A stretch of 64,000 nucleotides of DNA, from contig NZ_JACHJS010000001.1 in the NCBI RefSeq assembly GCF_014203755.1, forward strand, positions 3,038,001 to 3,102,000, written 5' to 3'. The stretch comes from Saccharothrix violaceirubra (GTDB lineage: Bacteria; Actinomycetota; Actinomycetes; Mycobacteriales; Pseudonocardiaceae). Position numbers and translations under genes: made by a program. Shown in pieces: positions 16,974 to 25,743 of the stretch. The notes below the pieces were generated by a model. It was not told the origin of the DNA. It did no database searches and saw nothing but the letters and a program-made list of their open reading frames with translations. The number at the start of each line of letters is the position of its first letter. Positions within the stretch are counted from its first letter, which is position 1.

Positions 16974-18008
16974 TCATCCGCGTCGGGCCCGGACCGCCGC
17001 CGCCAGCGTGTCCAGCACGTCGACGGTCTCGGGCAGGGCCAGGCAGGCGTCGGTGATGCTGACGCCGTAGCGCTGGGCGGTGTCCTGCCTGCCCTCGTAC
17101 AGGAACGACTCCACCATCACGCCCACGAGTCCCCGTTGACCCTGGGCGATCTGCGCTGCCAGGTCGGCTACCACGCCCGGCTGGCGGCGGTGGTCCTTGC
17201 CGCTGTTGCCGTGCGACGCGTCGACCACGACCCGTTCCGGCAGGCCCACCGCACGCAGGCGGGCCAACGCCTGTCCCACGGATTCGGCGTCGTAGTTGGT
17301 TCCGGCCGTGCCGCCGCGCAGGATGAGGTGCGCCTGTGCGTTGCCGGCTCCCTGTTGGACGGCCGGTGCGCCGTCATGACCGACGCCGGGGAACACGTGT
17401 CGTGCGATGGCGCTGCGGATGGCGTCGACGGCCACGCCGACGTCGCCGTCCACCGCGTTCTTCAACCCCACGGGCATCGGCAGCCAGGACGCGAGCTGCC
17501 GGTGCGGCTGGCTGGCGACCGTGCGGGCGCCGATCGCGCCATAACTGACCAGGTCCGCCAGGTACGGGGCCACCAGGGGTTCGACGAACTCGCCCGCCAG
17601 CGGCAGGCCGGTGTCCGCCGCGTCGAGCAGGAACTCCCGGCCCAGGCGCAGCCCTTCGGCCACGTCCCCGCTGCCGTCCAGCGCCGGGTCGTGCACCAGG
17701 CCCTTCCACCCGACGACCGAGCGCGGCTTCTCCAGGTACGCGCGGAGGACCACCAGCAGGTCGCCCGTCCACCGTGCGGACGCGGCGGCCAGGCCGCGCG
17801 CGTACTCCAGGCCCGCCTCCGGGTCGTGGATGGAGCACGGGCCGACGACGGCCAGCACCCGGTCGTCCTCGCCGTCGAGCACCCGGCGCACGGCTTCGCG
17901 GTGTGCGTGGATGCCGTGCCCGGGCCGGACCGGAAGGTCGCTGAGCAGCTCGCCCGACGTGGGCAGCAGCCCCAGGGTTTCCGGCGCGGCCAGCAGAGGC
18001 GCGGTCAT
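16974..18008 (-). CDS. 3-deoxy-7-phosphoheptulonate synthase, class I
   Basis: 344 residues, class I (AroF/G/H type) DAHP synthase, condensing phosphoenolpyruvate and erythrose 4-phosphate in the first shikimate step. Family motifs: VVGPCSIHD near residue 45, RAYLEKPRSVVGWKGL, SQPHRQLASWLPMPVGLKN and VVDASHGNSGKDHRRQ. It is the last gene of a four-gene operon with an exporter, an aryl-CoA-ligase-like enzyme and a chorismatase, and its ATG overlaps the exporter stop by 4 bases. A dedicated DAHP synthase raises chorismate supply for that pathway. A second, unrelated class II enzyme lies at 45694. Confidence 0.93.
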   Translation of the reverse strand: MTAPLLAAPETLGLLPTSGELLSDLPVRPGHGIHAHREAVRRVLDGEDDRVLAVVGPCSIHDPEAGLEYARGLAAASARWTGDLLVVLRAYLEKPRSVVGWKGLVHDPALDGSGDVAEGLRLGREFLLDAADTGLPLAGEFVEPLVAPYLADLVSYGAIGARTVASQPHRQLASWLPMPVGLKNAVDGDVGVAVDAIRSAIARHVFPGVGHDGAPAVQQGAGNAQAHLILRGGTAGTNYDAESVGQALARLRAVGLPERVVVDASHGNSGKDHRRQPGVVADLAAQIAQGQRGLVGVMVESFLYEGRQDTAQRYGVSITDACLALPETVDVLDTLAAAVRARRG

Positions 18009-18967
18009 GCGCGTTCCTGCCGGGTCCGTGCGGGCTTCGTCCGCGACACCGCGACGCCGACCAGGCACAGCGCGCCGCCCAGCACGGCGATCAGGCCGGG
18101 CACCTCGTCGAGCAGCAGCCACGACAGCAGCACGACGATGGCGGGCACGGCGTAGGTCGTCGCGCCGAGCTTGCCGGTCGTGGTGCGGGACAGGGCGTAC
18201 GCCCAGGTGTAGAACGCGAGCGCCGTGGGCAGCAGACCCAGGTACACCACGGAGATCGTGGCGGACGCCGGCGCGTCGGCCACGTCGTCCAGCAGTTGCC
18301 CGGCGAACGGCAGGCAGGCCACCGCACCGATGACGCACCCGAACGTGGTGGCCTGCAACGCCGACGCGTGCGCGAGGGCCGGCTTCTGGAGCACCACGCC
18401 CACCGCGTACCCGGCCGCGGCGACCAGGCACAGCAGCACTCCGGACGTGGTGGACGACCCGGTCCCGCCGGACAGGCCGACCGCGGCGGCGCCCCCGAAC
18501 GCGATGGCCAGGCCGAGCACGAGCCGGGCCGCCAGGCGTTCCTTGAGCACCACGCCCGCGATGATCGCGGCCAGGATCGGGCCGATGCCGATGATCAGCG
18601 CCGCCGTGCCCGCGTCCGTGTGCCGCTCGCCCCAGTTCAACGCCACCATGTAGAGCGCGAACCAGAACACGCCCGACCCGACGATGCCGGGCCACGCCGC
18701 GCGCGGCGGCACCTTCACGCCCTTGGCGAAGGCGATCGCGGCCAGCGCGATCGCGCCGACGAGCAACCGGCCCAGCGCCAGGGAACCGGGCTCGTAGTGC
18801 GCCCCGGCGTAGCGGATGCCGACGAACGCCGACGCCCACAGCACCATGGTGACGACCACCGCGCCGACCGCCTTGACGTCCACTGTGGACTCCTCTGTGG
18901 CGGACTTCGCCGGGGTGGGCTCCACTGGAGCGGACCTCTCCGGTGCGGACTTCTGCGGGGTGCTCAC
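18005..18967 (-). CDS. EamA/DMT family exporter
   Basis: 320 residues with about ten membrane helices in two EamA halves (AVVVTMVLWASAFVGIRYAG and later LLCLVAAAGYAVGVVLQKPA), preceded by a 30-residue Pro/Ser/Glu-rich cytoplasmic lead. EamA transporters export small metabolites such as amino acids and aromatic acids. Its position between the ligase and the DAHP synthase, with 4-base overlaps on both sides, suggests export of the chorismatase-derived product. GTG at 18967 is the operon-style start. The lead region contains the palindrome GTCCACTGTGGAC at 18878. Confidence 0.87.
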   Translation of the reverse strand: MSTPQKSAPERSAPVEPTPAKSATEESTVDVKAVGAVVVTMVLWASAFVGIRYAGAHYEPGSLALGRLLVGAIALAAIAFAKGVKVPPRAAWPGIVGSGVFWFALYMVALNWGERHTDAGTAALIIGIGPILAAIIAGVVLKERLAARLVLGLAIAFGGAAAVGLSGGTGSSTTSGVLLCLVAAAGYAVGVVLQKPALAHASALQATTFGCVIGAVACLPFAGQLLDDVADAPASATISVVYLGLLPTALAFYTWAYALSRTTTGKLGATTYAVPAIVVLLSWLLLDEVPGLIAVLGGALCLVGVAVSRTKPARTRQERA

Positions 18968-20424
18968 CGCGCCGCCGCCATCGTGCGAACCTCCCGCCGA
19001 CGGAGCTTCCCCGTCGGGGTGCGAGGCAGTGCGGTGACGAACACCACGTCCTCCGGAACCTTGTACCACGTGAGCTTTTCCTTTGCTGTGGCGAGGAGTT
19101 CGGCGCGTACCCGGTCCGGCGACGGACCGTCGGCCTTGAGCGCGACGAACGCGCGCAAGGTCGTCACGCCGGTCTCCCGTCGAGTCGAGCACACCCCGGC
19201 CTCCTGCACGTCGGGGTGTTGCATGAGCAGATCTTCGATCTCCGTGGGGTGCACGTTCTGGCCGCCGACGATCTCGATGTCGTCCAGCCTCCCGTGCAGC
19301 CGCACGAAACCTTCCGCGTCCACGGTCGCGGCGTCTCCCGTGGCGTACCAGCCCTCCGCGCGCAGCGGCCCGTCGCCGCCGCGTCGCGAACCGAGTGCGA
19401 TCGTCGGCCCGGCCACCTCCAGCCTGCCCTCCACGCCCGGCGCCGCCTCGTCGCCGTTGTCGTCCACGATCCGCAGCCGGTAGGGCGGCAGGATGCGACC
19501 GATCGAGCCGTCCCGGCGCGCGTCGGGCGTGTTGGCGACCAGGGCGTGCCCGATCTCCGTGGTGCCGAAGATGTTGAGCAGTCGCCCGCCCAGCACCTCC
19601 CGCAGCCGCGACTCCAACGACTCCGGCAGCACCTCGCCCGCGACGAGCGCGAGCCGCAGGCCGGACAGCGCCGCGTGGTCGGGGTGGCGCAGCAGCCGGG
19701 CGAAGAAGCTGGGCTGGCCATAGAGGACCGTCACGCCGTGCCGCCGCACCAAACGCAGTGCTTCGTCCTCGGTGGCGCGTTCGCGGGACAGCACGGTGGC
19801 GCCGCCCCGGTGCAGCGGGAACAGGATCGAGTTGCCCAGTCCATAGGAGAAGTACAGGCGGGACACGGAGAACGTGACGTCGCGCGGTGTGATGCCGACG
19901 ACCTCGCCGATCGCCTGTTCGTACACGCCGGGGTCGCCGTGGGTGTGGAAGCACAGCTTCGGGTCCCCGGTCGTGCCCGAGGTGAACGCCGCGTACGCCG
20001 GGTCGTCGGCCGTGACGTCCGCGACCGGTGCCTCGTCGGTCACCGCGCGCAGTTCCGCCGGGTCGACGACCGCGTCGAACAGCCCCGCCAGGTCGGCCTC
20101 GGCGACCACCAGGTCCGGCTGCGCGACGCGCGTGGCCAGGGCGATCTCGTCCGGGTGCAGGGTGGAGTTGACCGGCACGGCCACCGCGCCCAACCGTGCC
20201 GCGCCGAGGAACGCCCACACGGCGTCGATGCCGTCGGGCAACGCCAGCAGCACGCGACCGCCGCGCGCCAGGCCGCGGGCGGCGAACCCGGCGGCGAACC
20301 GCGCCGCGCCCCGGTGCACGTCCTCGAATGTGTGGACGTCGTCGCCGTCGTAGTAGGCGGGACGGGCGCTCCAGCCGTTCTCGGCCGCGCGGGACGCCAG
20401 GTACCCGGCCAGGTTCGCGGTCAT
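18964..20424 (-). CDS. Benzoate-CoA ligase-like enzyme
   Basis: 486 residues of the ANL superfamily. The adenylate motif is FTSGTTGDPKLCFHTHGDP, the A5 motif NIFGTTEIGH, A7/A8 the GWYATGDAATVD and GRLDDIEIVGGQNVHP segments, and the catalytic Lys is in RTPTGKLRRRE. SRLYFSYGLGNSILFPLHRG is particularly close to benzoate- and 4-hydroxybenzoate-CoA ligases. It probably adenylates the hydroxybenzoate made by the adjacent chorismatase and transfers it to CoA. No carrier protein gene is present in this operon. ATG overlaps the chorismatase stop by 4 bases. Confidence 0.88.
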   Translation of the reverse strand: MTANLAGYLASRAAENGWSARPAYYDGDDVHTFEDVHRGAARFAAGFAARGLARGGRVLLALPDGIDAVWAFLGAARLGAVAVPVNSTLHPDEIALATRVAQPDLVVAEADLAGLFDAVVDPAELRAVTDEAPVADVTADDPAYAAFTSGTTGDPKLCFHTHGDPGVYEQAIGEVVGITPRDVTFSVSRLYFSYGLGNSILFPLHRGGATVLSRERATEDEALRLVRRHGVTVLYGQPSFFARLLRHPDHAALSGLRLALVAGEVLPESLESRLREVLGGRLLNIFGTTEIGHALVANTPDARRDGSIGRILPPYRLRIVDDNGDEAAPGVEGRLEVAGPTIALGSRRGGDGPLRAEGWYATGDAATVDAEGFVRLHGRLDDIEIVGGQNVHPTEIEDLLMQHPDVQEAGVCSTRRETGVTTLRAFVALKADGPSPDRVRAELLATAKEKLTWYKVPEDVVFVTALPRTPTGKLRRREVRTMAAAR

Positions 20425-21404
20425 CGGACGATCCCTTCGATCTCGACCAGCAGGTCGGGGCGGCACACGTCGACGTTGAGGTAGACCACGTCCGCGTCCG
20501 GGCTGAACGCCTCTTCGCACCGGGCCTTCACCAGCGGGATGTCGGCCGCGTCGCGGACGTAGACCTTGACCTGGTCCAGGTCGGCGAGGGTGAAACCGCC
20601 GGACACGCCGTGGCGGTCCAGGTTCTCGGCCCCGATCAGGTCGGCGATGTTGGCGAGCGTCACCTCGGTCTGCCCGAGCACGTCGCCGTGGCGCACGGTC
20701 TCGTCGCCGATGATGCTGGCCGTGCCGGACACGTAGAGGGTGCCGTCGACGTAGGTCGCGCGGGCGAAACTGGGCGACTTGGGCCCGTACTCGTCCGGGT
20801 ACTCGTAGGCGGGCGTCTGGTGCGGGTTCTCCAGGTGCACGGGCTCCGCGTCCGGCGTTCCGGCGAGGAAGTAGAGGTAGACGTCCTGCCCCCGGGTGCC
20901 GATGCCCGTGGCGGCCGGGATGCGCCCGACCCGTCCCGCCCACGTGTCGAACGCCTCGGCCCGGCCGATGCAGAAGTCCCGGTAGATCTCCAGGCCGTCG
21001 GCGTTGTCGTCGATGATGCCGCCGACGAGGTTCCACATGCGCAGCACCTGCGGGTACCCCAGGCGCGTGATCAACTCGAACGCCGAGTCGTAGGCGATGC
21101 GCACCGTGTCCCGGTACACCCCCCGGCGGTCGATCCGCGCCGCGCAGAACAGCCGTTCGCCGTCCTCCGCGTAGACCAGCCTGCCGTCCACGCCGGTGCG
21201 CACCGGTCGCTCGGACGTGAACACCTCCTGGAAGCCGCCGCCCATCGGCACGATGACCGTGGGCACGCCGTCGGCAATAGCCGGTTGGACACCCAGATCG
21301 CTGAACACGACTCGTCCCAGCACATTCCTGTCGCCCACGTCGGTACCGACCGGCTCGAACGCCGAACCGATCCCGCGAACGGGCACCGCACTGTCGACCG
21401 TCAT
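20421..21404 (-). CDS. Chorismatase (FkbO/Hyg5/XanB2 family)
   Basis: 327 residues. The C-terminal part has the RidA-like strand-rich fold and the marks of chorismatases: FARATYVDGTLYVSGTASI, GQTEVTLANIADLI and VDVCRPDLLVEIEG, where the last Glu is in the catalytic position. These enzymes convert chorismate to 3-hydroxybenzoate (Hyg5), 3- and 4-hydroxybenzoate (XanB2) or dihydroxycyclohexadiene carboxylate (FkbO). Which subtype this is depends on two active-site residues I cannot align with certainty. AGGAGG lies 8 bases before the ATG. First gene of the operon; the promoter should be in the A+T-richer DNA upstream. Confidence 0.87.
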   Translation of the reverse strand: MTVDSAVPVRGIGSAFEPVGTDVGDRNVLGRVVFSDLGVQPAIADGVPTVIVPMGGGFQEVFTSERPVRTGVDGRLVYAEDGERLFCAARIDRRGVYRDTVRIAYDSAFELITRLGYPQVLRMWNLVGGIIDDNADGLEIYRDFCIGRAEAFDTWAGRVGRIPAATGIGTRGQDVYLYFLAGTPDAEPVHLENPHQTPAYEYPDEYGPKSPSFARATYVDGTLYVSGTASIIGDETVRHGDVLGQTEVTLANIADLIGAENLDRHGVSGGFTLADLDQVKVYVRDAADIPLVKARCEEAFSPDADVVYLNVDVCRPDLLVEIEGIVR

Positions 21405-22142
21405 CCCCACTCCTCCTTTTCCGCCCATGGCCGAGCCGTCCCGCGACAATGTCGCGCGACCGTACGACCGGGTGGGACCCGACCGGAAAATGACCTTTTC
21501 GGCACACTCGGCGCAGGGCGCGACAAACGCTGCGGACCGTGTGCGCACAACCCCAGATCTGTGCGAGTCGACACTGGTCGACCCCATCCGAGACTGGTGG
21601 AGGCCCTGATGACTGTCAAGCTTTCCCAGGAAATGGTCGATGTCCGTATGTGATCGGTGTAATAACCGAATAGCTCGGAGGGCGACTTTTCGATTGAGCG
21701 ACGAAACCTTATCTTCCCTGGCTGCCGGGTCGGGCGTCCAGCGTCCGGAATGGGTTGACACGGCCTCCGTGCGGATTTCCGAAGGGTGCGGTCGAACGGT
21801 TTCCTCAACAGTTGACGAGGCGTGGTCGAGATCAATTCCGCCGATCGGCCGGAGATCTCGGAAGTCCGATCGGACGCGGCCCGACCCCCGGTGTCGCGGG
21901 ACCGTCGCCGGTCGACCGCGGGGTTTCGGTCCGACCGGGGGTGCGCCGAGCCCGCGCCGGACGGGCGGGGTTTTCGGTACCAGGCCGGGTCGGAATGTCG
22001 CCGACTCCGGTCCGTCCATTGTGGACTTCCCGTCGGGAGGGGGCTCGCGTTGTTCACGATTCCTTCACCGAAGTCCCTTGTCGACGACGGCGAAATCGGT
22101 TCCAATGTATTCCGTTCCACAGGGAATACAGGGGAGGGAACC
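21405..22142. other. Divergent intergenic region, 738 bases
   Basis: Holds the promoters of the chorismatase operon and the lectin gene. The segment 21640-21720 is one of the more A+T-rich stretches in the window. Frames crossing it have poor third-base G/C and no fold pattern. Directly before the lectin, GTATTCC and GGAATAC (22109-22131) form a 7-base inverted repeat close to the ribosome site. Confidence 0.45.
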
Positions 22143-22667
22143 TTGAAGAAGTCGCTTCGTAGACTGCTGATGGTCTTCTTGTCCGTCGCAGCGCTCCTGG
22201 GCGCGCTGCCTGCGGCCTCGGCGCTGGCCGCCGAGCCGCCGCTCTACACGGACTTGCTCTTCGAGAACAAGGCCAGTGGCAAGTGTATGAACATCCCGAA
22301 CGGCGCCACCTTCGACGGCGCGCCGGTCACCCAGTTCAGTTGCGGTGTCTGGGCTGACCACAAGTGGATGCTCCACGACCGCGGCAACGGGTGGTACCAG
22401 ATCACCAACGGCGCGAGCGGCAAGTGCCTCGCCGTGCCGCACGGCACCACCACGCGCGGCGTGCAGTTGATCATCTGGCCGTGCGGCGGCTACGAAGACC
22501 ACCACTGGCGTTTCGTGGAGTATCCGGACGGGAAGCGCCAAGTCGTCAACATGAAGAGCGGCCAGTGCCTGGCCGTGCGCGACGGCAACCGGGACGACCA
22601 CGCGGCGGTGATCCAGTGGCCGTGCGGCTCGTGGCCCGACCACTTCTGGAAACTGGTTGCGGTGTAG
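22143..22667 (+). CDS. Secreted ricin-type beta-trefoil lectin
   Basis: 174 residues with a basic start (MKKSLRR), a hydrophobic core, and cleavage expected after ALAAE or nearby (residue about 30). The mature part has three repeats of about 45 residues, each with SGKCMNIPN or SGKCLAVPH or SGQCLAVRD, a Cys pair, and a closing DHKW, DHHW or DHFW in place of the usual QxW. It should bind galactose-type or other sugars outside the cell; no catalytic domain is attached. The start is TTG at 22143, preceded by GGGAGGG. An ATG further in would cut the signal sequence. Confidence 0.87.
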   Translation: MKKSLRRLLMVFLSVAALLGALPAASALAAEPPLYTDLLFENKASGKCMNIPNGATFDGAPVTQFSCGVWADHKWMLHDRGNGWYQITNGASGKCLAVPHGTTTRGVQLIIWPCGGYEDHHWRFVEYPDGKRQVVNMKSGQCLAVRDGNRDDHAAVIQWPCGSWPDHFWKLVAV

Positions 22668-22673
22668 TTCTCG

Positions 22674-22706
22674 GGGCCGCGTCCGGGTTACCGGGTGCGG
22701 CCCTTT
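22674..22706 (+). terminator. Hairpin terminator after the lectin gene
   Basis: GGGCCGC at 22674-22680 pairs with GCGGCCC, and TCCGG with CCGG, around a short GTTA loop. The hairpin has two mismatches and is followed by TTTC. Confidence 0.6.
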
Positions 22707-22762
22707 CGTCCGGATGCGCGAACGGTGTCCGGGTCGTGGCGGGAGCCGGCAGGCTGCGGGCC

Positions 22763-23329
22763 ATGAACCCGATCGTCGCGCAGGTGTTGACCATCGTCGG
22801 TGTCCTGCTCGGTTCGGCGGCCACGTTCATCGTCACCTCGACCACTGAGAGAACGCGGTGGAGACGGGCACAGGCCGCGCGGTGGGACGACAAACGCCTG
22901 GTGGCGTACTCGGAGTACGCCAACGCGGTCAAGCACATGCTCCGGTTGTGCCGGCGCATCGCCGAGACCAGGGGGCTGCTGTCGACGGGGCAGCCCGTCG
23001 ACCTCGGCTCGTCGTTCGCCGACCTCGCCGAGGCCGAGACCGATCGTGCCGCCCGGTGGGAGACCGTCCTGCTCCTCGGCGAGCCGGACACGATCTCCGC
23101 CGCGCGGGCGTGGAGCGAAGAGGTCTGGCGGGTGGAGCACATCCTGCGCCAGGACCGGCCCGAGTCGTCTTCCTTCGCCGAGGCTTATCGCGCCGCCATG
23201 CGACTGCGCAACGAGTTCTACGCCCACGCCCGCGCGGACCTCGGCATCACCAGTGGCGCGCTGCCCGAGCTGGTGTGGAAGTCGCTCCAGCCGTCGTCGG
23301 CGGATGAGAGCCGGGACGCCGACGGCTGA
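22763..23329 (+). CDS. Membrane-anchored helical protein, unknown
   Basis: 188 residues: an N-terminal membrane helix (VAQVLTIVGVLLGSAATFIV), then a charged helical body (RWRRAQAARWDDKRLVAYSE, RLCRRIAET) without catalytic motifs. Similar one-pass proteins of unknown role are widespread in actinobacteria. The ATG at 22763 begins the membrane helix. No functional link to the lectin upstream or the acetyltransferase downstream is evident. Confidence 0.7.
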   Translation: MNPIVAQVLTIVGVLLGSAATFIVTSTTERTRWRRAQAARWDDKRLVAYSEYANAVKHMLRLCRRIAETRGLLSTGQPVDLGSSFADLAEAETDRAARWETVLLLGEPDTISAARAWSEEVWRVEHILRQDRPESSSFAEAYRAAMRLRNEFYAHARADLGITSGALPELVWKSLQPSSADESRDADG

Positions 23330-23353
23330 CCGGGTGCGTGGCAGGATCGTGGG

Positions 23354-24037
23354 ATGACTCGGCCAGGGCAGTCGCGAACCGACCGGGTGCTCGCCGAGTG
23401 GGTGTGGGCCTGGGCGTTGTCCCGGGGAACCCCCGATCCCGTCGTGGAGCCGGACGGCTACCGCATCGACGTCGGGTTGCCCGGCCATCGGGTGCGCTAC
23501 CTCCTGCCGGACCCGGATGCGGTCGGTCCGCGCGCCGCGGGGCTCACCGAGCCCGGTACCTGGCTGAAGGTCTGCGGTCCGGTGGAGCGGGTGCGGCCGG
23601 CGTTGGACTCCCGGTGGACGATCCGCGCGCCGGAGTACCTGATGAGTGTCGAGCCGGCGACGACCCCACCCGCCGCCCCGCCGGATTCCTACACGGTGGA
23701 GTCCCACCGCACCGGTGACGTGTACGACGTCGTCGTCCGCGCGGCCGACGGCGGGCACGCGGCGAAGGGGCGGTTGGCGGTGCGCGGTCGTGCCGCCGCC
23801 GTCGACATGGTGGAGACCGATCCCGCACATCGCCGACGCGGTCTCGGCAGCGTCGTCATGGCCGAACTGTCGCGCATCGCCTCGACCGGGGGCGCGGCAC
23901 GGGCCGTGCTGGTCGCCACCGAAGAAGGGCTTGCCCTGTACCGGAAACTCGGGTGGACGGTCGAGTCCCCGATCACCGCGGCACATCTGGCGGCCGGGGC
24001 ACGGCACGAAGCCGTCATCGCACCCCCGGGACGATGA
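23354..24037 (+). CDS. GNAT family acetyltransferase
   Basis: 227 residues. Residues about 110-225 form a GNAT domain with the acetyl-CoA loop VETDPAHRRRGLGSVVMAEL (R/Q-x-x-G-x-G/A type) and the terminal ATEEGLALYRKLGW strand-helix. The first 105 residues are a separate domain with strands GYRIDVGLPGHRVRYLLPD and a Trp-rich start, present in a subset of actinobacterial GNATs. The substrate cannot be deduced. Its stop codon lies inside the terminator hairpin at 24008-24044. Confidence 0.83.
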   Translation: MTRPGQSRTDRVLAEWVWAWALSRGTPDPVVEPDGYRIDVGLPGHRVRYLLPDPDAVGPRAAGLTEPGTWLKVCGPVERVRPALDSRWTIRAPEYLMSVEPATTPPAAPPDSYTVESHRTGDVYDVVVRAADGGHAAKGRLAVRGRAAAVDMVETDPAHRRRGLGSVVMAELSRIASTGGAARAVLVATEEGLALYRKLGWTVESPITAAHLAAGARHEAVIAPPGR

Positions 24038-24044
24038 CGGCTTC
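24008..24044. terminator. Bidirectional hairpin terminator
   Basis: GAAGCCGTCATCG (24008-24020) pairs perfectly with its complement at 24032-24044 around an 11-base loop. The right arm contains the stop codon of the GNAT gene. It separates two convergent genes. Confidence 0.75.
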
Positions 24045-24068
24045 GGCGGCTCGCGGACGTGTACCGGG

Positions 24069-24416
24069 TCAGGGCCTCGCCTCGCTGGAGCAGATGTCGA
24101 GACCGACGACGTCCTCGCACACCCTGAACTTCTGCACCGAGCCGTAGGTGGCGTTTCCGCAACCACCGGACGATCCGCTGCCGTCCCACAACTCGGTCGG
24201 CTTGCTGCCGCCGTTCACCCAGAACAGGCCGTAGACGCCGTTGCCGTCCCGTTCCATGTCACAGACCTCCACCCACGTGCCGTTGGAACCCGCGTAGTTC
24301 GCCTGCACGTAGACACGGCCCAGGGCCGTGGCGTCCGCACCGGCGGCCGGTGTGACCAGGGCGGTGGTCGCCAGAGCCGCGCAGCCGGCGAGGACGACAA
24401 GTCTCGAACGCGTCAT
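24069..24416 (-). CDS. Small secreted protein, unknown
   Basis: 115 residues with a signal peptide (MTRSRLVVLAGCAALATTAL, cleavage near AAGADA, residue about 27). The mature part is short, Gly- and aromatic-rich, with four Cys (VEVCD, GGCGN, RVCED, DICSS) that could form two disulfides. The pattern GRVYVQANYAG..WVEVCDMERDG resembles small exported actinobacterial proteins of unknown function. A related-looking secreted protein lies at 32946. Confidence 0.78.
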   Translation of the reverse strand: MTRSRLVVLAGCAALATTALVTPAAGADATALGRVYVQANYAGSNGTWVEVCDMERDGNGVYGLFWVNGGSKPTELWDGSGSSGGCGNATYGSVQKFRVCEDVVGLDICSSEARP

Positions 24417-24642
24417 CGTGAACTCCGATTCGTGTGTTTCGTGCTCCGCCACGACGCCGGACATGGCGCCGCCCGGTGTTTTCCCGGGCCGGGATTGGGT
24501 GTTTCCGGGACGAGTCCACCTTGTCGGGTGGGCCTCGGCGTGTCCTCGCCGTCGGGGTTGGTTGTGTTCTCCACCCGTGGGTGGAGGCCGGCGGTGGCGT
24601 CCGGTGGTGCCGTCGGGCGTGGGAGCGGCGTTAGCGTGCGGT

Positions 24643-25743
24643 ATGGGCGGGCGCCGTCGGTGGTGGTGGTATCCGGTGGGTGCGGTCGTCGCGGCCGATC
24701 TGGGCTGGGCGATCGTGGTCGCGGCGGGGTCGGCCGGGCGGCTGTGGGGACCGGTCGGCGGGGTGGTCGCCACGGTGCTGTACTGCGGGGCTTCGGTCGG
24801 GTGCCTGATGACGCGTGGTCATGCGGCGTGGCGGCTCGGCGGTGCCCTGGTGGTGGGGTTGTGGGTGTGCGTGTTCGCCGTCTACGCGAGCCTGCCGTTG
24901 CTGTACCTGGTCGTGGTCGTGGCTCCGCTGCGGATGCGGTTGGGGCAGGCGATGACCTCGACGGCCCTGGCGGTGTGCGGGTTCGCTTTCGTTGGCTCGA
25001 CCTACTGGCTGCCCAGGGGCAGCGTCGCCGGAATCGGGATCGGGCTGGTGGCGGCGTTCCTCATCTCGGCGTTGGCGAACCAGATCGGGGTGACGCGGCG
25101 GCAGTTGACGGAAGTGGCGCGTGCCAGGGCGGACGAGGCGATGCTCGCCGAACGGCAGCGCTTGGCACGGGAGGTCCACGACGTGCTGGCCCACTCGTTG
25201 TCCGCGCAGATCGTGCACCTGGAAGGCACGCGCCTGCTGCTCCAGCTGAACAAAGCCGACGCGGCGCAGGTGCTGTCCAGGGTTACCCGGGCCGGGGAGT
25301 TGGCCCGCGACGGCCTGCGCGAGGCACGCCGTGCCGTGGTGGCATTGCGCGGTGACACGGCCCCGATGGTCGGGCAGTTGGTCGGCTTGGTGGACGAATT
25401 CCGCGCGGTGACAGGACATCGCTGCACGCTCGCCTTCACCGGTGACGACAACTTCCGCCCCGAGCACGCCGCCGCGTCGACCGTGGTGCGGGTCGCGCAG
25501 GAGGCGTTGAGCAACGTCCGTCGACACGCACCCGGTGCGGACGTCGCCATCGTCCTACACCGGGACCGCGAGTGCCTCGAACTCGACATCAGGGACAGCG
25601 GCCCGTCGCGGCCCCGTCCGCCGATCGCGTCGGGAGGCTACGGACTGGCGGGCATGCGTGAACGGGCCGAGCTGCTCGGCGGACGGCTGCACGCCGGTCC
25701 CGACGGCGCCGGCTTCCGCGTGCGCCTGCGGATACCGACGTGA
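24643..25743 (+). CDS. NarL-type sensor histidine kinase
   Basis: 366 residues: about five or six membrane helices in residues 10-145, a short linker helix, a HisKA_3 dimerisation domain with the phospho-acceptor in REVHDVLAHSL (His179), and an ATPase domain with the N box AQEALSNVRRHAPGADVAI and G box GGYGLAGMRERAELLGG. There is no large extracytoplasmic loop, so it probably senses a signal in or at the membrane. The response regulator gene overlaps its stop by 4 bases. Target genes cannot be told from position. Confidence 0.92.
   Translation: MGGRRRWWWYPVGAVVAADLGWAIVVAAGSAGRLWGPVGGVVATVLYCGASVGCLMTRGHAAWRLGGALVVGLWVCVFAVYASLPLLYLVVVVAPLRMRLGQAMTSTALAVCGFAFVGSTYWLPRGSVAGIGIGLVAAFLISALANQIGVTRRQLTEVARARADEAMLAERQRLAREVHDVLAHSLSAQIVHLEGTRLLLQLNKADAAQVLSRVTRAGELARDGLREARRAVVALRGDTAPMVGQLVGLVDEFRAVTGHRCTLAFTGDDNFRPEHAAASTVVRVAQEALSNVRRHAPGADVAIVLHRDRECLELDIRDSGPSRPRPPIASGGYGLAGMRERAELLGGRLHAGPDGAGFRVRLRIPT

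Noticed and set aside
21640..22146. A 168-residue plus-strand frame before the lectin gene
   Set aside because: Low third-position G/C, Ser/Arg-rich composition and no ribosome site; it lies in the A+T-richer promoter region.
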